64,000 nucleotides of DNA, taken from positions 1-64,000 of the forward strand of contig JACPUE010000059.1 of the NCBI GenBank assembly GCA_016192425.1, in the 5' to 3' direction. Every line of letters begins with the position of its first letter. Position 1 is the stretch's first letter. The notes beneath the pieces were generated by a model that had not been told where the DNA came from, made no database searches, and was given only the letters and a program-made list of their open reading frames with translations. The DNA comes from Burkholderiales bacterium (GTDB lineage Bacteria > Pseudomonadota > Gammaproteobacteria > Burkholderiales > Burkholderiaceae_C). The translations under genes and the position numbers were made by a program. Positions 26,038-33,680 of this stretch are shown here, piece by piece.

Positions 26038-26822
26038 GAGCCCCCACGCCGCAGGCCGCCGGGCACGCCACCTGGCTCCAGCGCCCCGGCCTTGCGGGCG
26101 GCATCGACCAGGACGGGAGCCGCGCCGCCGAGCTGCTCACCTGCGGGTTTGGCAGCGTGGAGTTTGGCAGCGTGACGGCCCAGCCGCTGCCGGGGCAGAA
26201 CGCCGGTGTGGCGGCGCTGGTGCAGGCGCTGGCAGCAGCCCTGGCGGCGGTGCCGCAGGGCACGGCGCTGCGCGCGCGGCCCTGCGCCGTGGGCATTGGC
26301 CTGGCCGTCCCCCCCACCGTGGCCCTGGCGCAGGTAGCCGTGCAGTGGATGGCGGGCTATGAGGCAGCGGCCAAGGTGGCCGACTACGCCAGCCTGAACC
26401 TCAGCGCCCGCGCACACCAGCGCTTGCTGGAGCCCGCCGGGCTGGCCGTTCTGGGTGCGGCCTTTTCTGCCGTGGCCTGGCTGCGCCAGCAACAAGGCCA
26501 CAGCGTGCGCCTGGCGGTCAAGCTGCCTGGCAGCCATCCGGCAGCACCCATGGTGGCGGCGCTGGCCATGGCAGCGGGCTTCGACCAGTTGACCGTGGTG
26601 CTGCCAGGCGGCAGCGAACGCTGGGCCTGCCTGTCTGCGCTGCGCCAGCAGATCGGGCCGACGCCCGACCTCGTGGCCGTGGGCGGCATCCGCTGCAGCG
26701 CCGATGTGGCCCAGGCGCTGGCCTGCGGCGCCAGCGGTGTGCAGGTGCACGGCCTGTTTGCCGCGTACGGAGCCCAGTGCCTGCAGCGGCTGGCCCTGCC
26801 CGCCAGCAACGCCAGCTCATGA
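26034..26822 (+). CDS. Diverged dihydroorotate dehydrogenase-like flavoprotein (PyrD-like)
   Basis: A 262-residue protein whose segments AGGIDQDGSRAAELLTCGFG, SVEFGSVTAQPLPG, AVKLPGSHPAAPMVAALAMA and AVGGIRCSADVAQALACG follow the order of the FMN-binding TIM barrel of class 2 PyrD. It is about 70 residues shorter than PyrD. The catalytic loop NxSSPNTPG is replaced by NLSARAHQRL and the orotate-binding MGFNN segment is not kept, so it is unlikely to oxidise dihydroorotate. It overlaps the aminotransferase gene by four bases and ends the operon before the palindromic element. Confidence 0.72.
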   Translation: MRAPTPQAAGHATWLQRPGLAGGIDQDGSRAAELLTCGFGSVEFGSVTAQPLPGQNAGVAALVQALAAALAAVPQGTALRARPCAVGIGLAVPPTVALAQVAVQWMAGYEAAAKVADYASLNLSARAHQRLLEPAGLAVLGAAFSAVAWLRQQQGHSVRLAVKLPGSHPAAPMVAALAMAAGFDQLTVVLPGGSERWACLSALRQQIGPTPDLVAVGGIRCSADVAQALACGASGVQVHGLFAAYGAQCLQRLALPASNASS

Positions 26823-27199
26823 TTTTCTGGAGCCCCAATCCCACAAAACCTGGACGACCGCGGCCACCGGCCCCGGAACAATGTCAGTGCAGTGTTTCGC
26901 TCTAATTAGCACTTTCAGAGCCCCGAAAAAGCTGCCCGGCTAGGCGCAGCGCGCAGGCAATGGCGGCGCCCTTGCCAAGCGCTGCAACGACGCTGGGCGG
27001 CTTTTTCGGGGCTCCCTTCGGGCCAGTGGCCAAGGGGCCATCTGCGTTGTTGCAGTGGCTTGCCGTAACCCGTTATGCCTGCGCCCCTGCGCCTAGCAGT
27101 TGGCCCCTTGGCCACTGGCTGAAAGTGCTAATTAGAGCGAAACACTGCACTAGGAGCTGCGCAGTGCAGCTTCGCAACACCTCACAAGGAGACACACCC
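26823..27199. other. Long noncoding region between the pqqE operon and pqqA
   Basis: These 377 bases contain no supported gene. Positions 26886-27151 are a nested inverted-repeat element (separate entry). The first 63 bases carry no obvious terminator. The last 48 bases carry the pqqA ribosome site (AAGGAGA, 27186-27192) but no convincing promoter, so the pqqA promoter should lie within or before the element. An open frame covering 26960-27274 is noncoding upstream of the pqqA ATG. Confidence 0.7.
26886..27151. repeat. 266-bp element with 33-bp perfect terminal inverted repeats
   Basis: The outer arms (26886-26918 and 27119-27151) are perfect inverted repeats of 33 bp, each containing CTAATTAG. 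Inside are a 20-bp arm pair with one mismatch (26918-26937 with 26995-27014) and a perfect 19-bp pair (27022-27040 with 27101-27119). A longer imperfect pairing (about 26939-26994 with 27043-27097) crosses these two, so two alternative folds are possible. No target-site duplication and no transposase are seen. It could be a miniature mobile element or a switchable leader of pqqA. Confidence 0.8.
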
Positions 27200-27274
27200 A
27201 TGACCTGGCAAACCCCCGCTTTCTGCGAAATCCGCCTCGGCTTTGAAGTGACCGCCTACGTTTACGTGCGCTAA
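27200..27274 (+). CDS. pqqA: PqqA precursor peptide
   Basis: A 24-codon gene, MTWQTPAFCEIRLG followed by FEVTAYVYVR. Glu16 and Tyr20 sit in the ExxxY spacing that PqqE cross-links, and the RLGFEVT context is the PqqA consensus. AAGGAGA at 27186-27192 stands seven bases before ATG 27200. It is 52 bases upstream of pqqD and directly downstream of the palindromic element, separate from pqqE. Cys9 is uncommon in the PqqA sequences I remember. Confidence 0.92.
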   Translation: MTWQTPAFCEIRLGFEVTAYVYVR

Positions 27275-27326
27275 GCCCTTGCGCCGCAGCGGCTTGGGCT
27301 GCTGCGCGCGGGCCGCCCCCACTCCC

Positions 27327-27605
27327 ATGGACGCCACCACCACCGCCACCTGCCCGCAGCTGCATCCGCGCTTCATCATGCGCTGGGAGGAGAGCCAGGA
27401 CGCGCATGTCATCCTCTACCCCGAAGGGCTGATCAAGCTCAACCCATCGGCGGCAGAAATCCTCAAGCGCTGCGACGGCACACGCACCGACAGCGACATC
27501 GTTGACGACCTGGCCCTGGCCTACCCCGACCAGCGTGAAGCCATCGCCCAAGGCACCGCCAGCTTCCTCGCCGTGGCGCGGGACAAGGGCTGGATTCTGG
27601 GCTGA
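27327..27605 (+). CDS. pqqD: PQQ biosynthesis peptide chaperone PqqD
   Basis: A 92-residue PqqD-type winged-helix chaperone (RRE fold) that binds PqqA and presents it to PqqE. The sequence HPRFIMRWEESQDAHVILYP and LNPSAAEILKRCDGTRTDSD match the PqqD family closely, including the core where the leader peptide docks. ATG 27327 is at the family start. It is last in the pqqA transcript and is followed at once by repeat copy E. Confidence 0.92.
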   Translation: MDATTTATCPQLHPRFIMRWEESQDAHVILYPEGLIKLNPSAAEILKRCDGTRTDSDIVDDLALAYPDQREAIAQGTASFLAVARDKGWILG

Positions 27606-27661
27606 TTGCTATTATTTTTATAGCTGCTTACGCTTGATGTACGGGCGCTGCAGGCCAAAAT
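27606..27661 (+). repeat. Dispersed ATAGC-core repeat, copy E
   Basis: It begins directly after the pqqD stop: TTGCTATTA-TTTTTATAGC, then TACGCTT, then CGGGCGCTGCAGGCC. It has the same orientation and block order as copy D at 19799. It ends four bases before the end of the converging DUF2817 gene. Confidence 0.65.
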
Positions 27662-27664
27662 AAC

Positions 27665-28768
27665 TCATAAACCCAGCCCCGCCACCGCCTGGAACAAGGC
27701 CTGGCGCGCCTGGGCAATGACCTGGCCTTTCCAGGTGTCCGTGTCTGTGTAGAAGGCGTTGCGCATGCGCGCCTTGATCTGCGCGGCCAGCGCGGCGTCG
27801 GCCTCGGGGTGGAGCTGCAGCCACTGTTCGCCGCGCAGGGCCTCGATCACTTCCATGACGGGCACGGTGCCGTACTCCAGCGCAATGCCGGTGAACTCGG
27901 CCTGCGGGCATTCGTCGTAGATGGCGTTCCACATCAGGCCGGTAAGGTAGGCCGAGGTGGAGGAGCCGTCGTAGATCGAGGTCACCGGCGTGCTGCCGCC
28001 GCCGTCCCACCAGCGGCGTGCGCGTACCACGGCAGCAGCGTCGTCGCGGCCTGCGTAGATGCGTTCGCCATGGCCGCTGGGGCCCAGGCCGGTGTGCAGG
28101 TCGATCCAGCCGATGCGCCGCGCTGCGCCACCGTGCGCGCGCAGCACCTGGCGCAGCGTGCGGTGGCTCCAGGTGGGCTCGGTGCCGCCGAAGAACAGGC
28201 CCTGCGGGTAGGTATGTTGACCGCGCGAGATGGCGGCCTGCCAGGCCGACTCGCCGTGCGCGGCCAGGTACTGCTGCACGGCCGCCTGGTTGGCCGCGCC
28301 CGGCGGCCAGGCGTCGGGGATGACAAGGTGCGCAATGGCGGCGTAATCCGTGTTGACCGGCAGGGGCTGGCTGAAGTCCTGGAAATTGCGGTTGAGGTCC
28401 ACGTTTTCGTGCGTGACCCGGCGCAGGTATGAGAAGCCATAGGGGTTGAGCGCATGCAGGTACAGCACAGCCACGCCCTGCGCGTGCGCCGCCGCACGCC
28501 ATTCCTGGTCGTGCAGCGCGTACACCTGCGCGCCGCTGCCGCAAAAGCCCTCCACGCCATGGCAGGCACTGCTGACGATCAGCAGCTTGTCGGCATCCAG
28601 CGGGCCATCACGCGCCACGTCCAATGCCAGCGCTTCGCCCTCGCTGCCGGGCAGCGGGTGCGGGTGGGACTGCACTGGCAGGCCCGCCGTGGCAGCGGCC
28701 TCCAGAAAGCGCACCCTGGCCTGTGCGTAGCGGGGCGCAAAGGCCTGCACCACGCCCACTGCGCTCAT
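27665..28768 (-). CDS. DUF2817 domain-containing protein (M14-like zinc carboxypeptidase fold)
   Basis: A 367-residue protein of the DUF2817 family, related to M14 carboxypeptidases and aspartoacylases. SSACHGVEGFCGSG carries the first metal-binding His-x-x-Glu, and GWIDLHTGLGPSG a later His. The LYLHALNPYGFSYLRRVTHE segment is typical. ATG 28768 overlaps the stop of the M20 amidohydrolase by four bases, so the two are co-translated. A role in peptide or amide hydrolysis is expected; the substrate is unknown. Confidence 0.85.
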   Translation of the reverse strand: MSAVGVVQAFAPRYAQARVRFLEAAATAGLPVQSHPHPLPGSEGEALALDVARDGPLDADKLLIVSSACHGVEGFCGSGAQVYALHDQEWRAAAHAQGVAVLYLHALNPYGFSYLRRVTHENVDLNRNFQDFSQPLPVNTDYAAIAHLVIPDAWPPGAANQAAVQQYLAAHGESAWQAAISRGQHTYPQGLFFGGTEPTWSHRTLRQVLRAHGGAARRIGWIDLHTGLGPSGHGERIYAGRDDAAAVVRARRWWDGGGSTPVTSIYDGSSTSAYLTGLMWNAIYDECPQAEFTGIALEYGTVPVMEVIEALRGEQWLQLHPEADAALAAQIKARMRNAFYTDTDTWKGQVIAQARQALFQAVAGLGL

Positions 28769-29976
28769 GCCGCGCCCCGGGGCTGTGCCAGCCATTGCTG
28801 CGCCAGGCGCACCCAGTAGGTGGCGCCCAGCGGGATCAGCGCGTCGTTGAAGTCGTAGCTGGGGTTGTGCAGCGTGCACGGGCCGCCGCCATGGCCCAGC
28901 GTGCGGTGGTCGCCGTCGCCGTTGGCGATGAAGCAGTACGCGCCCGGCTTGGCCTGCAGCATGTAGGCAAAGTCTTCGGCGCCCATGGTGGGCTCCTGCG
29001 CCAGCACCTTGTCGGCACCGACGATGCCCTCCATCACGCGGCGGGCAAACGCGGATTCTGCGGCGCTGTTGATGGTGGGCGGGTAGTTGCGCTGGAAGTG
29101 GAATTCGCACTGCGCCTCGTGCGCGGCGCAGGTGTGCTCGGCCACCTGCTGCATGCGCCGCTCGATCAGATCCAGCGCCTCCAGCGAGAAGGTGCGCACC
29201 GTGCCCTGCAGTTCGCAGCTGTCGGGCACCACGTTGGTGGCCTCGCCTGCATGCACCATGGTGACCGAAATCACCCCGGCATCGACCGGCTTCTTGTTGC
29301 GGCTCACGATGGTCTGGAAGCCCAGCACCATCTGGCAAGCGATGGTCACCGGGTCGATGGTGGTGTGCGGCATGGCCGCATGGCCGCCCTTGCCGCGCAC
29401 CACGATGCGGAACTCGTTGGACGAGCCCATCACCGGCCCCGGGCTCACGGCAAAGCTGCCTGCGGGCATGCCGGGCCAGTTGTGCATGCCGAACACGGCC
29501 TCCATGGGAAAGCGCTCGAACAGGCCGTCCCGGATCATCTCGCGCGCGCCGCCGCCACCCTCTTCGGCGGGCTGGAAGATCAGGTACACGGTGCCGTCAA
29601 AGTCGCGGTGTGCGGCGAGGTGCTGCGCGGCCGCCAGCAGCATGGCGGTGTGGCCGTCGTGGCCGCAGGCGTGCATCTTGCCCGCGTGCTGGCTGGCGTG
29701 GGCGAAGGTGTTGAACTCCTGCATGGGCAGCGCGTCCATGTCGGCGCGCAGGCCGATGGCGCGGCCGCAGGCGCCGCCGTCGCGCCCATGCACGATGCCC
29801 ACCACCCCGGTGGTGCCCATGCCCCGGTGGATGGCGATGCCCCATTCGGTGAGCTTGGCGGCCACCAGGTCGGCGGTGCGCTGCTCTTCAAAGCACAGTT
29901 CGGGGTGGGCGTGGATGTCGCGGCGCAGCGCGGCCATGGCGTCGGCCTGCGCGGCAATGGTGTCTATGACTTTCAT
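28765..29976 (-). CDS. M20 family amidohydrolase (hippurate hydrolase-like)
   Basis: A 403-residue dinuclear-metal amidohydrolase of the M20D group, which cleaves N-acyl amino acids such as hippurate or aminoacylated auxin. The metal-site motif HACGHDGHTAML and the catalytic pair IFQPAEEGGGGA are intact, as is the dimerisation-domain segment GKGGHAAMPH. It is cytoplasmic. It starts 88 bases from the divergent molybdopterin oxidoreductase and is followed by the overlapping DUF2817 gene. Confidence 0.93.
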   Translation of the reverse strand: MKVIDTIAAQADAMAALRRDIHAHPELCFEEQRTADLVAAKLTEWGIAIHRGMGTTGVVGIVHGRDGGACGRAIGLRADMDALPMQEFNTFAHASQHAGKMHACGHDGHTAMLLAAAQHLAAHRDFDGTVYLIFQPAEEGGGGAREMIRDGLFERFPMEAVFGMHNWPGMPAGSFAVSPGPVMGSSNEFRIVVRGKGGHAAMPHTTIDPVTIACQMVLGFQTIVSRNKKPVDAGVISVTMVHAGEATNVVPDSCELQGTVRTFSLEALDLIERRMQQVAEHTCAAHEAQCEFHFQRNYPPTINSAAESAFARRVMEGIVGADKVLAQEPTMGAEDFAYMLQAKPGAYCFIANGDGDHRTLGHGGGPCTLHNPSYDFNDALIPLGATYWVRLAQQWLAQPRGAA

Positions 29977-30064
29977 GGCGAAGTCCTGTGTTGTCTTCCT
30001 TGGAAGGCACAGTCTATCGCCGGTACCGGCAGCGCGCAGCCGTGGGCATGATTACCATCTCGCC

Positions 30065-32137
30065 ATGCTCCACGATCAGAACTCCAGCACCACCACTGCC
30101 CGCCAGGTGCGCGGCGCCTGCCCGCACGACTGCCCCGACACCTGCGCCCTGCTCACCACCGTGGAAAACGGCGTGGCCACGCGCGTGCAGGGCAACCCGG
30201 CGCACGCGCAGACCGGCGGCGTGCTCTGCGCCAAGGTGTCCAAATACCCCGAGCGCACCTACCACGCCGAGCGCATCCTCACGCCGCGGAGGCGCAACGG
30301 CCCCAAGGGCAGCGGCCAGTTCACGCCCGTGGGCTGGGATGAGGCGCTGGCGGACATCGCCGCGCGCCTGGGCGCGATCGCCGCGCGCGACCCGCAGGCC
30401 ATCCAGCCCTACAGCTACGCGGGCACCATGGGCCTGGTGCAGGGCGAGAGCATGGACCGGCGCTTCTTCCACCGCCTGGGCGCATCGCTCCTGCACCGCA
30501 GCATCTGCGCCACGGCGGGCGGCGAGGGGCTGGTGCACACGCTGGGCGGCAAGGTGGGCATGAGGGTGGAGTTCTTCGCCGAATCCAAGCTCATCCTCAT
30601 CTGGGGCAGCAACTCGATTGGCAGCAACCTGCATTTCTGGCGCATCGCCCAGCAGGCCAAGCGGGGCGGCGCCAAGCTGGTGTGCATCGACCCGCGCAAG
30701 AGCGAAACCGCCGAGAAATGCCACGAGCACATCCAGCTCTTGCCCGGCACCGACGCGGCGCTGGCGCTGGCGCTGATGCACGAGCTCATCACCCACGGCT
30801 GGCTCGACCACGACTACATCACGCGTCACACCGTGGGCTGGGAACGGCTGCGCGAACGCGCCCTGCAATGGCCCCCGGAGCGCACCGCGCAGGTGTGCGG
30901 CGTGCCGGTGGAGCAGATCCGCCAGCTCGCGCGCGATTACGGCACCACGCAGCCCGCCGCCATCCGTCTGAACTACGGCATGCAGCGCGTGCACGGCGGC
31001 GCCAACGCAGTGCGCGCCGTGGCCTGCCTGCCCGCACTCACGGGCGCCTGGCGCCACCGCGCGGGCGGCGTGCTGCTGTCCAGCTCGGGCCAATTCCCGG
31101 TGGACCGCGCCGCGCTGCAGCGCCCGGATCTGCTGGCGGGCCGCAACCCGCGCACCATCAACATGGTGACCATCGGCGACGACCTGCTGCGCGAAGCCTC
31201 GCCCGCCTTCGGCCCCAAGATCGAAGCCCTGGTGGTTTACAACAGCAACCCCGTGGCCGTGGCGCCCGATTCAAGCAAGGTGGTGCAGGGCTTCGCGCGC
31301 GAGGACCTGTTCACCGTGGTGCTGGAGCACTTCCAGACCGACACCGCCGACTACGCCGACTACCTCCTGCCCGCCACCACCCAGCTCGAACACTGGGACG
31401 TGCACGTGGCCTACGGCCACACCGACGTGCTGCTGAACCAGCCCGCCATTGCGCCGCTGGGCCAGGCGCGCAGCAACACGCAAATCTTCCGCGAGCTGGC
31501 GGCGCGCATGGGCTTCACCGAGCCCTGCTTCCAGGAGAGCGACGAGCAGCTCTGCCGCCAGGCCTATGGCGACAAGGTGGATTTCAACCGGCTGCTGGAA
31601 CAGGGCTTCGCCCCGCTGGGCGGGCCGGACGCGCCGTTCGCCGAGGGGGGCTTTCCCACGCCCTCGGGCCGCTGCGAATTCTTCAGCGAGCGCCTGGCCG
31701 CGCAGGGCCTGGACGGCCTGCCGGGCCATGTGCCCAACCACGAGGCGGCGGGCACGTCCACGCAGTACCCGCTGGCCATGATCTCGCCGCCAGCGCGCAA
31801 CTTCCTCAACTCGACCTTCGTCAATGTGAAGAGCCTGCGCGACATCGAGGGTCGACCGCTGCTGGAGATCCACCCGCAGGATGCGGCGGCGCGCGGCATC
31901 CAGGACGGCAGCGTGGTGCGCGTGTTCAACGGCCGGGGCAGCTACCGCTGCCACGCCCATGTGAGCGAGCGCGCACGGCCAGGCGTGGTCAACGGCCTGG
32001 GCATCTGGTGGCGCAAGTACGGGCTGGACGGCAACAACGTGAACCAGCTCACCAGCCAGGCCCTGACCGACCTGGGGCAAGGGCCGACCTTCTACGACTG
32101 TGTGGTGCAGGTGGAGGCCCGTCCAGAATCGCAATAA
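30065..32137 (+). CDS. Molybdopterin-dependent oxidoreductase
   Basis: A 690-residue DMSO-reductase-superfamily enzyme. ACPHDCPDTCALLTTVENG carries the N-terminal cysteines of an iron-sulfur site, and the bis-MGD-binding segments (LIWGSNSIGSNLHF, DPRKSETAEK, LVVYNSNPVAV) follow in order, with a C-terminal molydop-binding domain near 580-680. No Tat signal is present, so it is cytoplasmic. It has no partner subunit in the neighbourhood. The family includes assimilatory and dehydrogenase members; substrate unknown. Confidence 0.9.
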   Translation: MLHDQNSSTTTARQVRGACPHDCPDTCALLTTVENGVATRVQGNPAHAQTGGVLCAKVSKYPERTYHAERILTPRRRNGPKGSGQFTPVGWDEALADIAARLGAIAARDPQAIQPYSYAGTMGLVQGESMDRRFFHRLGASLLHRSICATAGGEGLVHTLGGKVGMRVEFFAESKLILIWGSNSIGSNLHFWRIAQQAKRGGAKLVCIDPRKSETAEKCHEHIQLLPGTDAALALALMHELITHGWLDHDYITRHTVGWERLRERALQWPPERTAQVCGVPVEQIRQLARDYGTTQPAAIRLNYGMQRVHGGANAVRAVACLPALTGAWRHRAGGVLLSSSGQFPVDRAALQRPDLLAGRNPRTINMVTIGDDLLREASPAFGPKIEALVVYNSNPVAVAPDSSKVVQGFAREDLFTVVLEHFQTDTADYADYLLPATTQLEHWDVHVAYGHTDVLLNQPAIAPLGQARSNTQIFRELAARMGFTEPCFQESDEQLCRQAYGDKVDFNRLLEQGFAPLGGPDAPFAEGGFPTPSGRCEFFSERLAAQGLDGLPGHVPNHEAAGTSTQYPLAMISPPARNFLNSTFVNVKSLRDIEGRPLLEIHPQDAAARGIQDGSVVRVFNGRGSYRCHAHVSERARPGVVNGLGIWWRKYGLDGNNVNQLTSQALTDLGQGPTFYDCVVQVEARPESQ

Positions 32138-32149
32138 GAACTTGCCAGG

Positions 32150-33124
32150 TTACCCGCGCGATGCTTGCCGAAACTGCCGCCGGTATTGGGCTGGGCTCAG
32201 GCCGACCCGTTGGGCGAACAGCCTGCAAAACGAAGATACGTCGGCATACCCCACCTCGGCAACCACCCCCTCCAGCGCCAGATGTCCCTCCTCCAGCAAG
32301 GTTTTGGCGCGCTCCACCCGAAGTGTCTGCAGGTAGTCCAGCGGCGGCAGCCCTGCCGCCTCACGGAAGCGTCTATGCAGCGTGCGGTAGCTCACATGGC
32401 AGGCCGCAGCCAGGTCGCGTACGGAAAACGTCCCGGAGAGATGCAGCGCCATCCAGTCGGCAGCCCGCTGGGCCAATGGGTCTGCAAACTGCCGGAGTGG
32501 CTGCATGAAGGGGCGTTGCGATGGTCGGGCTTCATTCACCAGCATGATGGATGCCACACCGCGCGCAACCTCGGCACCCGCCAGATCCCGTAGCAATTGC
32601 ATGGACAGGTCGACATGGGCGGTCATTGCGCCAGCGGTCAGCCGCCGGCCATCGGCCATCAGCGCCCGATCCGCGTCCAGCCGCACCTTCGGATAGCGTT
32701 GCGCGAACGCGTGCCGCATCCACCACGTGGTGGTCGCAGCCCGCCCGTTGAGCAGGCCGCTCTCGGCCAGCACGAAAGTGCCGTAGCAACTGGCCCCGAT
32801 CAACGGCCTCTCACCCGCGGTGCGCAGACGCTCGATCACGGGCTGCCAACTGGTCTGCAGTTGCCCCACCAGGGAAACCAGGTCGGCGGCAAAGAAGCCC
32901 GGAAGGATCACGGCATCGTAGCCCCGCAAGGACGCCGGCAGCGGCTGCGTCTGAACGCGGATTTCCTCGGCCAACGCAACCGCGCCACCGACAGCCGACA
33001 GCAGGTCGATCTGGAAGCGGCCTGCATCAGACACAAAGCGGTCGGCAATGCGAAAGATGTCCAGCGAGGCCATCACACTGGATGGCGTCGCGCCGGGCTG
33101 AACCATCAATGCAAGCACTGGCAT
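32150..33124 (-). CDS. GlxA/AraC family transcriptional regulator
   Basis: A 324-residue regulator with a DJ-1/PfpI-type N-terminal domain (elbow LIGASCYGTFVLAESGLL, Cys present) and a C-terminal AraC domain (FSVRDLAAACHVSYRTLHRR and DVSSFCRLFAQRVGLSPAQY). ATG 33124 fits the domain start; the frame opens further to 33214. It is divergent from a SnoaL-like gene 110 bases away that it may control. It is a distant relative of the regulator at 13924. Confidence 0.9.
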   Translation of the reverse strand: MPVLALMVQPGATPSSVMASLDIFRIADRFVSDAGRFQIDLLSAVGGAVALAEEIRVQTQPLPASLRGYDAVILPGFFAADLVSLVGQLQTSWQPVIERLRTAGERPLIGASCYGTFVLAESGLLNGRAATTTWWMRHAFAQRYPKVRLDADRALMADGRRLTAGAMTAHVDLSMQLLRDLAGAEVARGVASIMLVNEARPSQRPFMQPLRQFADPLAQRAADWMALHLSGTFSVRDLAAACHVSYRTLHRRFREAAGLPPLDYLQTLRVERAKTLLEEGHLALEGVVAEVGYADVSSFCRLFAQRVGLSPAQYRRQFRQASRG

Positions 33125-33234
33125 GGCAGTTTTCGCATAAATACTGTCAAGTGTGCCACTTACGCCTGAACCTGCCAGAGCCCATGATTGCGGCTTCGAA
33201 TCCCGTCCCACCACCCCATGGAAAGGAAGACCGC

Positions 33235-33639
33235 ATGGTGCCCATCCAATTTGACGACCCGATCAAGCAGGAAATCTGGACCACTGTCCGCGCAATGAAC
33301 GACGCCTGGACCAAAGGCGACCCGGACGAACTGTCACGCTATTTCCATCCGAACATGGTGGCATTCGCAGCCACCGAGCGAAACCGCATCGATGGCGGCG
33401 CTGCCTGCGTGGCTGGATGGAAGGGCTTTGCCACTTCCAACCGCATCCACCACTGGGAGGAACTCGACCCGGTGATCCATGTCTACGGCAACGCCGCAGT
33501 AGTCGCCTATTACTTTGACATGTCGTTCGAGATGAACGGGCGCACTGTCGATCTGGGCGGACGCGACCTGTTCTATTTCGTGAAAGAGCGCGGATGCTGG
33601 TGGGCCGTGGCGGATCAATTTTCATCGTATCCGGCGTGA
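33235..33639 (+). CDS. SnoaL-like/NTF2-fold protein (DUF4440 type)
   Basis: A 134-residue small alpha-beta barrel protein; the opening helix (EIWTTVRAMNDAWTKGDPDE) and the strand segment VYGNAAVVAYYFDMSFEMNG fit the NTF2/SnoaL-like superfamily, used for small-molecule binding or isomerisation. GAAAGGAAG precedes ATG 33235. It is divergent from the AraC-type regulator, suggesting substrate-induced expression. It looks less GC-rich at third positions than its neighbours, which could mean recent transfer. Confidence 0.8.
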   Translation: MVPIQFDDPIKQEIWTTVRAMNDAWTKGDPDELSRYFHPNMVAFAATERNRIDGGAACVAGWKGFATSNRIHHWEELDPVIHVYGNAAVVAYYFDMSFEMNGRTVDLGGRDLFYFVKERGCWWAVADQFSSYPA

Positions 33640-33680
33640 CAGCACCTCTTCGCGGAGCCCTTTCACTGCATAGCTGATGC

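Noticed and set aside
26886-27151. Complete insertion sequence between pqqE operon and pqqA
   Set aside because: No transposase frame and no target-site duplication; 266 bp is too short for an autonomous element.
26960-27199. N-terminal extension of the pqqA frame to 104 residues
   Set aside because: It runs through the palindromic element, and the PqqA consensus with a proper ribosome site begins at 27200.
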